From Amycolatopsis sp. QT-25 (GTDB taxonomy: Bacteria; Actinomycetota; Actinomycetes; Mycobacteriales; Pseudonocardiaceae): a DNA stretch of 64,000 bases. Each line of letters starts with the position of its first letter. Position 1 is the stretch's first letter. The position numbers were made by a program, and so were the translations under genes. The stretch lies in contig NZ_CP120210.1 of the NCBI RefSeq assembly GCF_029369745.1, positions 7,502,001-7,566,000 on the forward strand. The letters are read 5' to 3'. The notes under the pieces are model-generated. The model had not been told where the DNA came from. It made no database searches and saw only the letters and a program-made list of their open reading frames with translations. Shown in pieces: positions 22,810 to 31,175 of the stretch.

Positions 22810-23969
22810 GTCGTCGCTCCTGACTCTGCAGTAGTGGGCTGCGTGCGGGGGTTGCCGAACAGCCGGTCGAACTCGGCGAGCTGCTCGTCGGTGAACGGCA
22901 TCCGGTTTTCCAGCGCGCGGGCCTCGGACGGCGCGAGCTGCCGCGTGGCGATCTGCTTACCGATCACCTCGGCGCGGGTCTGCGGGTCCATCCGCAACAG
23001 CGCGTCGCTGTTGAGCTTCACGAACCGCGGCCGCGGCAACAGGTCCGACAGCGCGGACTCGCGACGGAAGATGGCCGGGCCGATATTCATGATGAGCAGC
23101 TGCAGGTTGCGTTGACTGATCGACGCGTACGTGATCGACCCGGTGGCGACCGCGCCGTCGATGACGTCGGCCGGACATCCGAAGAACCGGGCGATATCGA
23201 CGATCCCGAACTGCTGCACCTGCAGGAAATTCGCGTCCGAGGCCATCGCCTGGATCGGCTGGTATTCCCAGTCCTTGCCGTGCACGAACAGGTCACGGTT
23301 GGCGACGGATGCTTTGAACCGCTGCTTAATCGCGGTCGCCTCCACCGGGCTGACCGTCTTCTCGGTGTTGCGAAGTTCGCCGGCGGGGATCGCGCCGTCG
23401 GTGAACCAGTCGAGCGCGAACTGCTGCGCCGAGAGGTACTGACCGATGCTCATGGCCGAGTAGGAGGTCGGCGACAGTCCGATCGGGAGACCGGCGACGG
23501 TGAACTGCTTTTCGTGCCAGATCTGGGCAGGCGTGTACTTCTGCCGACGGATCCGGTAGTGGTCGATCTGGCCGTCGATGATCCGCACGGTGACCTCGCC
23601 GAGGTCGACCAGCTCAATCCGCGCAGGAAGGCCAAGACCGTCGAACGCGGTGATGATGCCGAACGTGTTGCCCGCGCGGTCGAGGTCGACCTGCGTCGAG
23701 TACAGGAACTCGTGCAGCTTCATCCGCTCGCCGCCCGGCGCGACCAGCACGGGCGGTTTCTTCGTCTCGACCTGGATCCCGTCCACCATGCGGTAGGCGT
23801 CGACCGGCATCGTGGAAATCAGGTCGCCGCGCAGCCGCAGGCACGCCCATACCGCACTGTGCTGCATCGCGGTCTTGTTGGTGACCACGGCCGTACCGGT
23901 GCGGCCGGACACCGGCCGTGCGGGGATCTGCGAGTCGTCCACGGTGGACGCGCGAGAGAACAGGCTCAC
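22806..23969 (-). CDS. Portal protein
   Basis: 387 aa from GTG 23969, which overlaps the preceding stop as GTGA. Family features include AMQHSAVWACLRLRGDLIST at the N-terminus, RMKLHEFLYSTQVDLDRAGN, and LLIMNIGPAIFRRESALSDL near the C-terminus (HK97-type portal). It forms the dodecameric channel for DNA entry and exit. The frame extends upstream to 24089 through the small membrane gene, but that is shadow. Confidence 0.88.
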   Translation of the reverse strand: MSLFSRASTVDDSQIPARPVSGRTGTAVVTNKTAMQHSAVWACLRLRGDLISTMPVDAYRMVDGIQVETKKPPVLVAPGGERMKLHEFLYSTQVDLDRAGNTFGIITAFDGLGLPARIELVDLGEVTVRIIDGQIDHYRIRRQKYTPAQIWHEKQFTVAGLPIGLSPTSYSAMSIGQYLSAQQFALDWFTDGAIPAGELRNTEKTVSPVEATAIKQRFKASVANRDLFVHGKDWEYQPIQAMASDANFLQVQQFGIVDIARFFGCPADVIDGAVATGSITYASISQRNLQLLIMNIGPAIFRRESALSDLLPRPRFVKLNSDALLRMDPQTRAEVIGKQIATRQLAPSEARALENRMPFTDEQLAEFDRLFGNPRTQPTTAESGATT

Positions 23970-24181
23970 CGGCGACCACCCCCGCGAAACCTCTGCCACC
24001 ACACGGGCGCGGCGGCCGGCGTGCCGATCCACACCGCGACCCGCGACCCGGCAAGCAGCAAGGCACCGACCGGGCCGAGCGTGGCCCACCCGATCAGCGG
24101 GAACAGCGCGGCACCGATCCCGGCGGCGACCAGCAACAGCCCGGCGAGGTCGAGCAGCGTCGTGACCAGCTCACGCGACAT
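23966..24181 (-). CDS. Small membrane protein between terminase and portal
   Basis: 71 aa from ATG 24181, which has AGGAG seven bases upstream; the codon at 24202 is a weaker start. Two hydrophobic stretches (VTTLLDLAGLLLVAAGIGAALF and ATLGPVGALLLAGSRVAVWI) and a basic tail (WWQRFRGGGRR). Small membrane proteins are common at this site in actinophages; function unknown. Confidence 0.65.
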   Translation of the reverse strand: MSRELVTTLLDLAGLLLVAAGIGAALFPLIGWATLGPVGALLLAGSRVAVWIGTPAAAPVWWQRFRGGGRR

Positions 24182-24195
24182 CCGAGATTCTCCTT

Positions 24196-25716
24196 TCACC
24201 ACACCGAATCCAGCACGTCGTAGTCATCGATCACCAGGTGCGCGCGGCTCTCGTATGCCCACCGGGCAACGGTTCCGCCCACCAGCGGCGCGATATTCGA
24301 GTCGCTCGTGCGGCGGGCCCATGCCCACGCGTCGCCGAGCGGGCGAGTACGTGCGCCGGTCAACGCCTCGTTGAGCGGTCGCTGATTGAGATGACGCAGG
24401 CGGTCGTGCTCCACTGCATCGGCGAACGCGCCGCACGATGCGGCGAACTCCCTAGCCGTCGGGATCGCGAGCTGCCCGCGCCCCGGCTTCATCGGATCCT
24501 TCGGTGTCGTGAATCCGGCATTGTTGAGCGAAACAAGCAGCGACCCGGCGGGCCCTGCCACGTCGAGACCGACCGCGATGGGGTTGTGCCGGTCGCGCAG
24601 TTCGACCAGCCGCTCGACCACGCCGTCGGTGCCGTCGCGCAGCTCGCTCACCTCGACGTGCCCGCGGCCATCCGGGCGGTGCCCGTAGGCCATGATCGCG
24701 GTTTTCTGTCGGTCCGGTGTGATATCGACCGCGAGCGCCACGTCGGCCGCGGTCGATCGCGCGTCGTGCCGGTCCGCCCACCACTTGGTGGGCACGTTCG
24801 GGTCGTCGGCGACGACCACCACTTTCGTGACGTTGAGGTAGGCGCGGTCGAACTCGCCCGCCTCCATCTTGCCCCGCTCGCTGCGCACGGCGGCCTCGGC
24901 GACGGTATGGCCGAGCGCGGGCATACACGACCACCAGGTCGCCGGGTCGTCCCGGTCGTAGACGTCGCCGACGGTCCAGTCGAACACGGCGAACGTGGAC
25001 GGCTCGCCCGCCTCGACGATCGCGCGGCCGCGCTTGCGCTTGCCGTTGAGGAAATGCGACTTCGCGAGCGTGCCCGCGGTGGACACCAACCACTGTTGCG
25101 GTTGCGGCCGCGTGATCATCGCCGGAGAGAACGCCTGTTCCAACCGGGAATCCTCGAGCGCGAACGCCTCGTCAATCGTGCCGTCGTCGAGCGTCTCGCC
25201 GTGGCCGGCGGTCTCGGTGTTCGAGGTGATCCCGTGCCGCGACCCGTTGCGCCACCGGATCGCCTCGTTGCCGTTGACCTTGCGCACGGTGTAGCGGCCC
25301 CGGAAACGCTGCGCAGCGTCGAGCGCGGCCACGTGTTCCTCTTCCCACTTCTTACGGGCCGAGAGACGGTTCTGCGCCGAATAGAGGATGTTCTGCCGCG
25401 GCCACGCGTTCGCCCGCCACACCATCTTGGCGAGCAACAGCGTGGTCTTGCCCGACTGCCGGGGCACCATCAGCAGGATGTCGCGGTAGGCCAGACGTCC
25501 GGTGACGGGGTCGACCTCGAGCGCGACGTCGGCGACGTAGCGCTGCCACGGCATGAACGGTGTCCCGAACGCCTCGGCGATCCGCGCCACCTTGGGCCCG
25601 TAGGTCTTCCGTGACGGGTCGCGCGGCGTTCCCCACCGGGGAACACACCGCAGCCCGTATAGGTCGAGCAGCTGCGCCCTCAGGGCTTCTGTTCGGTCCT
25701 CTTCGGACAGCGGCAC
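24196..25716 (-). CDS. Terminase large subunit
   Basis: 506 aa, GTG start with GGGAGG seven bases upstream. The ATPase has a Walker A (LLMVPRQSGKTTLLLAKMVW) and a Walker B-like TIDEAF; the nuclease domain shows ALAVDITPDRQKTAIMAYG and the terminal TRPLGDAWAWARRTSDSN. It packages DNA into proheads and cuts concatemers. The next gene downstream starts across its stop (15-base gap-free region), indicating one operon. Confidence 0.92.
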   Translation of the reverse strand: MPLSEEDRTEALRAQLLDLYGLRCVPRWGTPRDPSRKTYGPKVARIAEAFGTPFMPWQRYVADVALEVDPVTGRLAYRDILLMVPRQSGKTTLLLAKMVWRANAWPRQNILYSAQNRLSARKKWEEEHVAALDAAQRFRGRYTVRKVNGNEAIRWRNGSRHGITSNTETAGHGETLDDGTIDEAFALEDSRLEQAFSPAMITRPQPQQWLVSTAGTLAKSHFLNGKRKRGRAIVEAGEPSTFAVFDWTVGDVYDRDDPATWWSCMPALGHTVAEAAVRSERGKMEAGEFDRAYLNVTKVVVVADDPNVPTKWWADRHDARSTAADVALAVDITPDRQKTAIMAYGHRPDGRGHVEVSELRDGTDGVVERLVELRDRHNPIAVGLDVAGPAGSLLVSLNNAGFTTPKDPMKPGRGQLAIPTAREFAASCGAFADAVEHDRLRHLNQRPLNEALTGARTRPLGDAWAWARRTSDSNIAPLVGGTVARWAYESRAHLVIDDYDVLDSVW

Positions 25717-25737
25717 GCGGGGACCTCCCCTCGTGAG

Positions 25738-26319
25738 CTACTCCGGGTCGCCGAGGTCGCCGAACTCGTCGTCGTCATCCGGCGCCGTGCGCACGGCTAC
25801 GGCGTCGGTCAGCGCCTTGAGCGTCGCCCGTAGTTCCTTGGCGAGCGGCGGTATCGGGAATTCGTCGGCGCCGCGGTCGACCGCGGCCGCGAGGGCGTAG
25901 GCGAGTTCGGCGAGCGCCGGTTCGGTGTCGGCGAGGTCGCCGAGTGCGGCGATGTCCGCGCGCACCTGCCGCTCGAGCGTGCCCGTTTCCGCCGCGCAGC
26001 GCGGGCACTCCGGGGGCTCGTCGCCGCCGAGCAGCGCGGCGTGCTCGCCGAGCAGACCGAGCGGCGTCGTACCGGCCGCGGCGGCGATGAACCGCAGTTC
26101 GTCGACCGTGACCTCGCGCCGCCGGCGGCCGTCCTTGTCCGGGCGGCCGGTCTCGATGTAGCCGACCACGGCGGCCGAGAACGACTCCGGCGCGCCGCGC
26201 TCCCACGCGGCCGCGGCGAACTCGCCGCGCGTGAGCCCGGAGCGCTTGCGCGTCGCCCTGATCTCAGCGGCGATCACATCGCTCATCGTCGTGATCCGAT
26301 CGGCCGTCAATATGATCAC
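25738..26319 (-). CDS. Putative terminase small subunit / HTH protein
   Basis: 193 aa from GTG 26319, or 182 aa from ATG 26286 (MSDVIAAEIRATRKR); neither has an ideal ribosome site. The N-terminal part is an XRE-like helix-turn-helix (IRATRKRSGLTRGEFAAAAW; VDELRFIAAAAGTTPLGLLG). A CPRCAAE pair follows, then alanine-rich helices and an acidic tail (DDDDEFGDLGDPE). It precedes the large terminase, so a DNA-recognition role in packaging is likely, but the sequence is not a standard TerS and could be a regulator. Confidence 0.55.
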   Translation of the reverse strand: MIILTADRITTMSDVIAAEIRATRKRSGLTRGEFAAAAWERGAPESFSAAVVGYIETGRPDKDGRRRREVTVDELRFIAAAAGTTPLGLLGEHAALLGGDEPPECPRCAAETGTLERQVRADIAALGDLADTEPALAELAYALAAAVDRGADEFPIPPLAKELRATLKALTDAVAVRTAPDDDDEFGDLGDPE

Positions 26320-26455
26320 CCTCCGCCCATGTGTTTTATGCCGGGGAGAAATTCCGGGATGGTGGGCGCGGGGTCTCCCGTGCCCTCACGCCTAAAAAAC
26401 CCAGGTCGGCGCGGTGCACATCGATGAGCGCGGCTGTGTCGCGTGTGGACAGTGG

Positions 26456-26911
26456 TCACCAGTCACGCGACGTCGCGAAGTGCTCGACCGGTTCCGGTTC
26501 CTCCGTGCTGGGCAGGTAGCGGGCGTACCACCGGTGGATGGCGGGCACGCTGCCCGGCGGCCGGCGGTCTGCTCGTGCGCGGCGTATGCACTCGTCGCGT
26601 CCGGGGTCGAGCAGGATCAATTCGGCGCGCAGCCGGTCGACCAGCGCGGCGCGCTGCGCCGCCACCGGCAGGGAGCGCACCACGTACACGATGCCCTCGC
26701 GGGCCTTGGCTATCCGGTCAAGCTCGAGCCGCATCACCTGTTCGGCCTGTCGGCTGTATGCCCTGCTGTGCAGCCACCGGCGCGGGCTACCAAGGGATCG
26801 GGCGATCTCGTCACGATCGAGCACGCGGCCGCCGTTCTTCTCGGCGAGCTTGTGCGCGAGCGTGGTCTTGCCCGCGCAGATCGGGCCCGCGATCACCACC
26901 ACCTGCCGCAC
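26456..26911 (-). CDS. P-loop nucleotide kinase (polynucleotide kinase-like)
   Basis: 151 aa from GTG 26911 (MRQVVVIAGPICAGKTTLAH). A Walker A GPICAGKTT is followed by a DRDEIARSLG element and an arginine-rich lid (GRDECIRRARADRRPPG), the plan of small AAA/PNK-like kinases that phosphorylate nucleic-acid ends or small molecules. No phosphatase domain. It sits between a zinc-ribbon protein and the small terminase, so a role in DNA-end or nucleotide processing during late infection is possible. Confidence 0.7.
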   Translation of the reverse strand: MRQVVVIAGPICAGKTTLAHKLAEKNGGRVLDRDEIARSLGSPRRWLHSRAYSRQAEQVMRLELDRIAKAREGIVYVVRSLPVAAQRAALVDRLRAELILLDPGRDECIRRARADRRPPGSVPAIHRWYARYLPSTEEPEPVEHFATSRDW

Positions 26912-26922
26912 ATGATCACCAC

Positions 26923-27111
26923 CTACGTGAAGTTCTTGCGGAACTCGAACGGTCGCGCGGGCGAGGTGGTCTTGTGCACGGTCCAGACCGCGCCGCACGT
27001 CTCGCATTGCCATTGATCACCAGCGGTCGCGGTGTCCCGAAGCGCGGTGTTGAGGTTGTCCGGCGTCATGCACCGGTGCGGCCTCTGCTTCTGTCGTCTG
27101 ACCCACGGCAT
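26923..27111 (-). CDS. Small zinc-ribbon-like protein
   Basis: 62 aa (MPWVRRQKQRPHRCMTPDNL...). The segment HRCMTPDN together with WQCETCGAVWTVH offers three cysteines and one or two histidines for a zinc site. Lies 7 bases after the HNH gene and 11 before the kinase in the same operon. Small zinc proteins of this kind are common in actinophage packaging regions; function unknown. Confidence 0.6.
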   Translation of the reverse strand: MPWVRRQKQRPHRCMTPDNLNTALRDTATAGDQWQCETCGAVWTVHKTTSPARPFEFRKNFT

Positions 27112-27117
27112 GAACGG

Positions 27118-27480
27118 TCACCACTTCCGCGAAGTCGGCATCGGCGCCTCGTGCGCCCGGTTGCCGCGGCTCGAGTTGCAGGTGCGATGCGCCGGGCGCG
27201 CGTTGTCGAGGGTGTCCGGGCCGCCCCTGCTGCGCGGCACGATGTGGTCGGCGGTGAACGACATCTTGTGCCGGGCGGGCAGGTCCAGGTCGATCCGGTG
27301 CCCGCACAACCCGCACGCCGCACCGGAGGCTGCCGCGAGTTCGCGCAGCTGCGCCGTGACCCGGCGCCACGGGCGCCCGTTCGCCGAGGCCATCCACCCC
27401 ACCCCGAAGAGTTGGGCGGGCCTCGGACACGTGGAGTCCGAACAGCGGCCCGGCGGCGACGGCGCACCCACATCAGCCAT
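27118..27480 (-). CDS. HNH endonuclease (packaging-associated)
   Basis: 120 aa from ATG 27480 with CAGGAG upstream. Zinc/HNH features: CGLCGHRIDLD, SFTADHIVPRSRGGPDTLDN and ARPAHRTCNSSRGNRA, giving the His-Asn-His metal site. HNH proteins beside terminase genes are needed for terminase cleavage in several phages (for example HK97 gp74). It is the first gene of the minus-strand late operon. Confidence 0.85.
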   Translation of the reverse strand: MADVGAPSPPGRCSDSTCPRPAQLFGVGWMASANGRPWRRVTAQLRELAAASGAACGLCGHRIDLDLPARHKMSFTADHIVPRSRGGPDTLDNARPAHRTCNSSRGNRAHEAPMPTSRKW

Positions 27481-27794
27481 GACGTAGATCTCCTGAGGGC
27501 GGCGAAACGAGAGAAGCCCCGACCGGGTTCGGTCGGGGCTTCTTTTGGTGCCGAGTCCGGGCACACTTCGCCTAAGTGCCTCCAGTATGCAGAACGATCA
27601 CGCCGTCTGTCGAACAGGGTTCGGTTACCGCGTGTCGCGCAGTGGCAGGTCGGTGCACGCCGCGGCGATCGCCTCGAGCGCGGTGAACGTCGGACGCCGG
27701 GCCGTCCACATTTGGTCCACAGTCCATGCACGGCATGGTGGAACGCTGGTCAACGACCGCGTCCGGCAGACCGGACCGCCAGGAAAGGAACGAT
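27481..27794. promoter_or_regulatory. Intergenic region between late operon and the 27795 gene
   Basis: 314 bases without a credible gene, lying between divergent starts (27480 minus, 27795 plus). It should hold the late-operon promoter and the promoter of the plus-strand gene. It contains the hairpin at 27513. I could not pick reliable -35/-10 boxes. Confidence 0.4.
27513..27542 (+). terminator. Hairpin with T-run in the late-operon leader
   Basis: Perfect 12-bp stem (27513-27524 with 27531-27542), 6-base loop, followed on the plus strand by TTTT. On the minus strand it lies about 33 bases upstream of the HNH start, so it may act as an attenuator or antitermination target there. Confidence 0.55.
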
Positions 27795-28754
27795 GTGATC
27801 ACCGCCGATAGCTTCCCCACTCCGCACCTCGCCCTACGCGACCCCGCCCAGGAGCAGCGGGTCCGACAGTTCGCCCAGCAACAGGCGAAATTCGCCGAGG
27901 CGATCCGTGTCCGTGTCGGCGCCGACTGGCGGGAACTGTCCCAGCCCCAGCGGATCGAGACCCTGCGCCGCACACGCCGGATCATCACCGAGTGGCGGTA
28001 CGGCCTGGCGGCGGCCGCGCCGGGCCGACTCGGCGCCGGCAACCCGCTCGACCCCGAACGGTTCCGCACCCGGATCCGCGACGGGCAGCCGCGGATCGAC
28101 CGGCTCGGCTACAGCGGGCGCCTCCGCCTCGGCGCGCAGTGGGACGAGGCCACCCGCACTTACGTGGGCGGTGAGACCACGCCCGCACACGAGATCATGC
28201 TGCGCTACGGCCAGGCCGCACACGAGCGGATGGACGCCGCCGGCGCCGGGGACGTCCTGGTCAACCAGGTGACGTTGCCGAACGGCCGCACGCTCGACGG
28301 CACCAGGCTGATGCGGGGCGAACAGGCACAGCGGATCGCCGCCGAACTGGTGGCCAGGTGCGCCGCCCGTGGCCGGGACGTGTCCCGGATGGAGACCGGC
28401 GGCGATCCGGTCTATCTGGTGACCGCGGACGAGCACGCCCGCGCGCTGATGGTCAACCACGCGCTGGCCCTGCTCGCGGCCGATCGGTCCCTCGACCCTG
28501 ATCACGCCTTGCCTGCCGTGCAGGCGGCCTGCTATCTGCTGACTGAGGGACCGGAGATGTACAAGGGCGCCGACGCCTCTACCCGCGTGCCGGTCGTGGC
28601 GATCGGCGCGATACTCACCGGCCGCGCACTGATCCTGGAACAGGACATGGATCTTCGGTGCCTGGTCTACGGGCAGTCCGCGGCGACGGTGATGCCCGCT
28701 GACTTGAAATTGGCTTCGTCGAGGATGCCTCGGCGCGACGCAGATGGCGCGTAA
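27795..28754 (+). CDS. Orphan plus-strand prophage protein, unknown function
   Basis: 319 aa from GTG 27795 with AGGAAAGGA seven bases upstream (MITADSFPTPHLALRDPAQE). Helical N-terminal part (RQFAQQQAKFAEAIRVRVGA; RRTRRIITEWRYGLAAAAPG), then a domain with LRYGQAAHERMDAAGAGDVL and a C-terminal helical region ending SSRMPRRDADGA. No membrane helix, no motif I can name. It is transcribed opposite to both flanking operons and ends 3 bases from the early operon's last stop, the situation of a gene with its own expression programme. Could be lysogenic or anti-host; unknown. Confidence 0.7.
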   Translation: MITADSFPTPHLALRDPAQEQRVRQFAQQQAKFAEAIRVRVGADWRELSQPQRIETLRRTRRIITEWRYGLAAAAPGRLGAGNPLDPERFRTRIRDGQPRIDRLGYSGRLRLGAQWDEATRTYVGGETTPAHEIMLRYGQAAHERMDAAGAGDVLVNQVTLPNGRTLDGTRLMRGEQAQRIAAELVARCAARGRDVSRMETGGDPVYLVTADEHARALMVNHALALLAADRSLDPDHALPAVQAACYLLTEGPEMYKGADASTRVPVVAIGAILTGRALILEQDMDLRCLVYGQSAATVMPADLKLASSRMPRRDADGA

Positions 28755-28757
28755 GCA

Positions 28758-29483
28758 CTACTCGACCACGTCGTCGGGCCGCCCGGTGTGGGTGACCGGG
28801 ACTTCGGATCGGTGGCCGTTGCCCTCGACGCTGCTGCGCAGCCGTGGCCGCTGCGCCTGCTCCACGGTGAGCACGCCCTGCAGGAACTCGAGGTTTTCCG
28901 GCCCCCACACTTGCCCGCAGCCGAGGCAGGTGCAGCCGGTGCGCGCGTCGAGGGCGAGCGCCGGGGCCTGGACGAGTTCGCCGGTACTGGGGTCGAGGCG
29001 CCACACCATGCCCTGCCCGCACGCGGGGCACGCGGCGGCGATGTGCAGCCGCCGGGGCGGGTCGAGTAGTTCCTCGATCCGCTCGACCATGTATCGCAGC
29101 TCGAGCACAGCGGCCGCGACCTGGTGGACGTCGGCCCATCGCCCGGCGATGCCGGCGGCCGCCCGGATCCGGGACACGGCGTCAGCGTCCTGGACCAAGG
29201 TGTTGAAGTGCAGGGTTGCGGCCTCGCGGTCGAGGTGGCGCTGCAGGTCGGCCGCGGCGACCCGGATCGGGGCACCGGGCGAGCTGCCCGATGCCTTGCC
29301 GGTCTCGCCGCCGTGCGCGTGCGCCTGGCGCAGCTGCTCGAGCAACGACGGTTTGGTATGGGTGGTGGTGCTCATGTCGTCGCGGATCACCTTGAGAGTG
29401 ATGGGGTCGGTGAGCTTGGCGGCAAGGGAGACGAGTTCGGTCTGCCACTGCCGCAGGGTCTTCGGGTCGGTCAGGTCGGTCAC
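28758..29483 (-). CDS. Early protein with zinc ribbon
   Basis: 241 aa from GTG 29483 (MTDLTDPKTLRQWQTELVSL), preceded by AGGGGAA. An N-terminal helical part leads to paired CxxC motifs (AAACPACGQGMVWRLD and CTCLGCGQVWGPENLEFL) forming a zinc ribbon. Probably nucleic-acid binding. Last gene of the early operon; 4-base overlap with the preceding gene. Confidence 0.65.
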   Translation of the reverse strand: MTDLTDPKTLRQWQTELVSLAAKLTDPITLKVIRDDMSTTTHTKPSLLEQLRQAHAHGGETGKASGSSPGAPIRVAAADLQRHLDREAATLHFNTLVQDADAVSRIRAAAGIAGRWADVHQVAAAVLELRYMVERIEELLDPPRRLHIAAACPACGQGMVWRLDPSTGELVQAPALALDARTGCTCLGCGQVWGPENLEFLQGVLTVEQAQRPRLRSSVEGNGHRSEVPVTHTGRPDDVVE

Positions 29484-29836
29484 GGGCGGGTTCCCCTCGC
29501 GTTGATCGTGCGCGGCGGCCGAGGCTGCCGGGCGGGTCCGGTGTTGCGGGTACGGATGTGGTCGAGTGCGGCCGCGAACCGGTCGGCGGTGTCGAGGGCT
29601 GCGAGCGCGGGCACGGTGGCCTGCAGCGCCTCGGCGAGCGCGGCGAACGACTGGCCGATGCGGACGGCGGCGACCGCGACTCCGGGCACGATCGCGGCGA
29701 GCGTCGTCCGCGCGATCTCGTCGACCGTTCTCGCGTGGACGAACTGCGTCTCGGCGAAACGGCGCTGCCACGGCTCGAGGTCGACCACGGTCTCGATGAC
29801 GTCGGCCGGGGCGGGGCGTTCGGGTTCGGTGCTCAT
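29480..29836 (-). CDS. Hypothetical 118-aa early protein
   Basis: Reads MSTEPERPAPADVIETVVDL, followed by helices (WQRRFAETQFVHARTVDEIA; AALAEALQATVPALAALDTA-like) with a mildly hydrophobic centre and an Arg/Pro-rich tail. Coupled by 4-base overlaps or near-overlaps on both sides. Not recognised. Confidence 0.6.
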   Translation of the reverse strand: MSTEPERPAPADVIETVVDLEPWQRRFAETQFVHARTVDEIARTTLAAIVPGVAVAAVRIGQSFAALAEALQATVPALAALDTADRFAAALDHIRTRNTGPARQPRPPRTINARGTRP

Positions 29837-30060
29837 TGAGGGTCACGCTTCTGTCGGTGGTGGTCGGCCGCCCGGATCCGTTTCCAGTGGGCGGGGGCAC
29901 GCAGTGGTCGGTCGTCGGGGGTGAGGCACGGGCGGTCGGCGGGCTGCTGGCATTCGGGGCAGTCGACGGCGAGGGCGAGTTCGCGTTCCCGCTCGAGCAG
30001 TTCGCGCGCGGCGAGGTCGTCTAGCTCGCGGGCGTTGAACTGGCCTCGGTAGCGGGTCAC
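29833..30060 (-). CDS. Small zinc-finger protein
   Basis: 75 aa. Contains VDCPECQQPADRPCLTPDDR with the CPxCxxxAxxxC pattern and downstream histidines (APAHWKRIRAADHHRQ), a motif widespread in actinobacterial and actinophage zinc-finger proteins. Overlaps both neighbours by 4 bases. Likely a nucleic-acid-binding accessory. Confidence 0.65.
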   Translation of the reverse strand: MTRYRGQFNARELDDLAARELLERERELALAVDCPECQQPADRPCLTPDDRPLRAPAHWKRIRAADHHRQKRDPQ

Positions 30061-31070
30061 CGGGGAATGTCCGGCGGTTGCGGGGGCGGGGGTGGTGTGG
30101 CGGTGCGGGTGTAGGGGTTGGGGGCTAGTTGGTCGCGGGGTGTGTCGGCGGGGCCCACGGTGGGGCGGTGGCCGTTGGGTCCTGCATCGCCTACGCGGTC
30201 CCGGTAGGTGGTGGGGCCTGTCTGGGGGGCTACCCCGTCCCGTCCCCTACCCGTCCCGGTAGTCATCGGGCCGGTGATTCCGTCGGTGATCATGGGGTTC
30301 TGTGGCTGGTTTTGGGCAGGGTCGGGCCTGGTGTTGGTGATGTTTTCCGCTGGTGGGACTTGGTTTCCGGCCGGGATGGTGTTCTGCGCGGGATCCGGGT
30401 CGGTTTCTGGTCGATCCGGTGATCGGTCGGTGATGGCCGGTTGATCCGGCGTTGATTCGGCGTTGATCGCGGCGAGGTTCGGCGGGGGCAGCAGGATGAG
30501 CCCGGCGGCCTCGGGGGTGCAGTCCTTTTTGCGTCCGTTGCAGCCGCGGCACGCGACGACCAGGTTGTCGGCACCGGCGGCGATCTTCGGGTCGACGTGG
30601 TCGAGCACGCCACCCGCGGGGGTCTTGCGGTCGGCCCACTTCACGGTGATGCCGCAGTACCGGCAGGCCATGCCGTCGCGGGCCTTGACCGCGGCCCGGA
30701 GTTCCTTGTCCTTGAGTTCGCGCGTCTTGGCGCGGTGCACGTCGTTCTCGGCGCGAGAGGGGTTCTCGTCGAGGAAGGCGTGCACCCAGTAGCCGCCGAG
30801 TTCGGCGTTCCACTTCTTTCCCTCGAGGCATCGGCACTCGTCGCCGGGCTGGTGGATCATCGGCGGGCCGTCGCCGAGACGGACGTTGGTCAACGCCTTG
30901 AGTTCGCGCCGTGTGGCGATCTGCCTCGCCTTGAGGGCGGGCAGCCACCCGTCGGTGCGCTGCGCGCTCGCGTACTGCTTGAGGCGCGTCAGGGCCCCGT
31001 ACGCGCTATTGCCGACGGCGTGCACAAGAGGGTCGTCGTAGCCGACGTCGTTGAGCCTCAGCCACGGCAT
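30057..31070 (-). CDS. Replication-type protein with HNH nuclease domain
   Basis: 337 aa. The N-terminus (MPWLRLNDVGYDDPLVHAVG NSAYGALTRLKQYAS) resembles the winged-helix start of phage replisome-organiser proteins. Residues about 125-190 form an HNH domain: KARDGMACRYCGITVKWADR, LDHVDPKIAAGADNLVVACR GCNGRKKDCTPE. The last 140 residues are proline-rich and probably disordered. It heads the second half of the early operon, after a terminator-like hairpin at 31176. Role in phage replication or recombination is inferred from the N-terminal type. Confidence 0.7.
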   Translation of the reverse strand: MPWLRLNDVGYDDPLVHAVGNSAYGALTRLKQYASAQRTDGWLPALKARQIATRRELKALTNVRLGDGPPMIHQPGDECRCLEGKKWNAELGGYWVHAFLDENPSRAENDVHRAKTRELKDKELRAAVKARDGMACRYCGITVKWADRKTPAGGVLDHVDPKIAAGADNLVVACRGCNGRKKDCTPEAAGLILLPPPNLAAINAESTPDQPAITDRSPDRPETDPDPAQNTIPAGNQVPPAENITNTRPDPAQNQPQNPMITDGITGPMTTGTGRGRDGVAPQTGPTTYRDRVGDAGPNGHRPTVGPADTPRDQLAPNPYTRTATPPPPPQPPDIPR

Positions 31071-31147
31071 GAGGCACCGCCCGGAATACGCGCGGAAACC
31101 CGGCGCCGCGCGGGCGCCGGGTTGGCGGGGTCGTGCCGGTGGATCAC
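31058..31147 (-). CDS. Possible 29-aa leader ORF upstream of the HNH protein
   Basis: GTG at 31147 with AAGGAG seven bases upstream, reading MIHRHDPANPAPARRRVSAR and ending at TGA 31058-31060, 13 bases inside the next gene. The good ribosome site and overlapping stop suggest translational coupling, but part of the ORF encodes the 31097-31123 hairpin, so it may simply be leader RNA. Confidence 0.35.
   Translation of the reverse strand: MIHRHDPANPAPARRRVSARIPGGASCRG
31097..31123 (-). promoter_or_regulatory. Leader hairpin before the HNH replication-type gene
   Basis: Perfect 11-bp stem (31097-31107 with 31113-31123), 5-base loop, about 27 bases upstream of the gene start. Confidence 0.45.
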
Positions 31148-31175
31148 GGGGTTTTCTCCTTGTCCCAGTTGGAAA

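Noticed and set aside
24196-26319. Serine recombinase or transposase near the terminase
   Set aside because: The motifs there are terminase ATPase/nuclease and an HTH protein; no recombinase signature was found.
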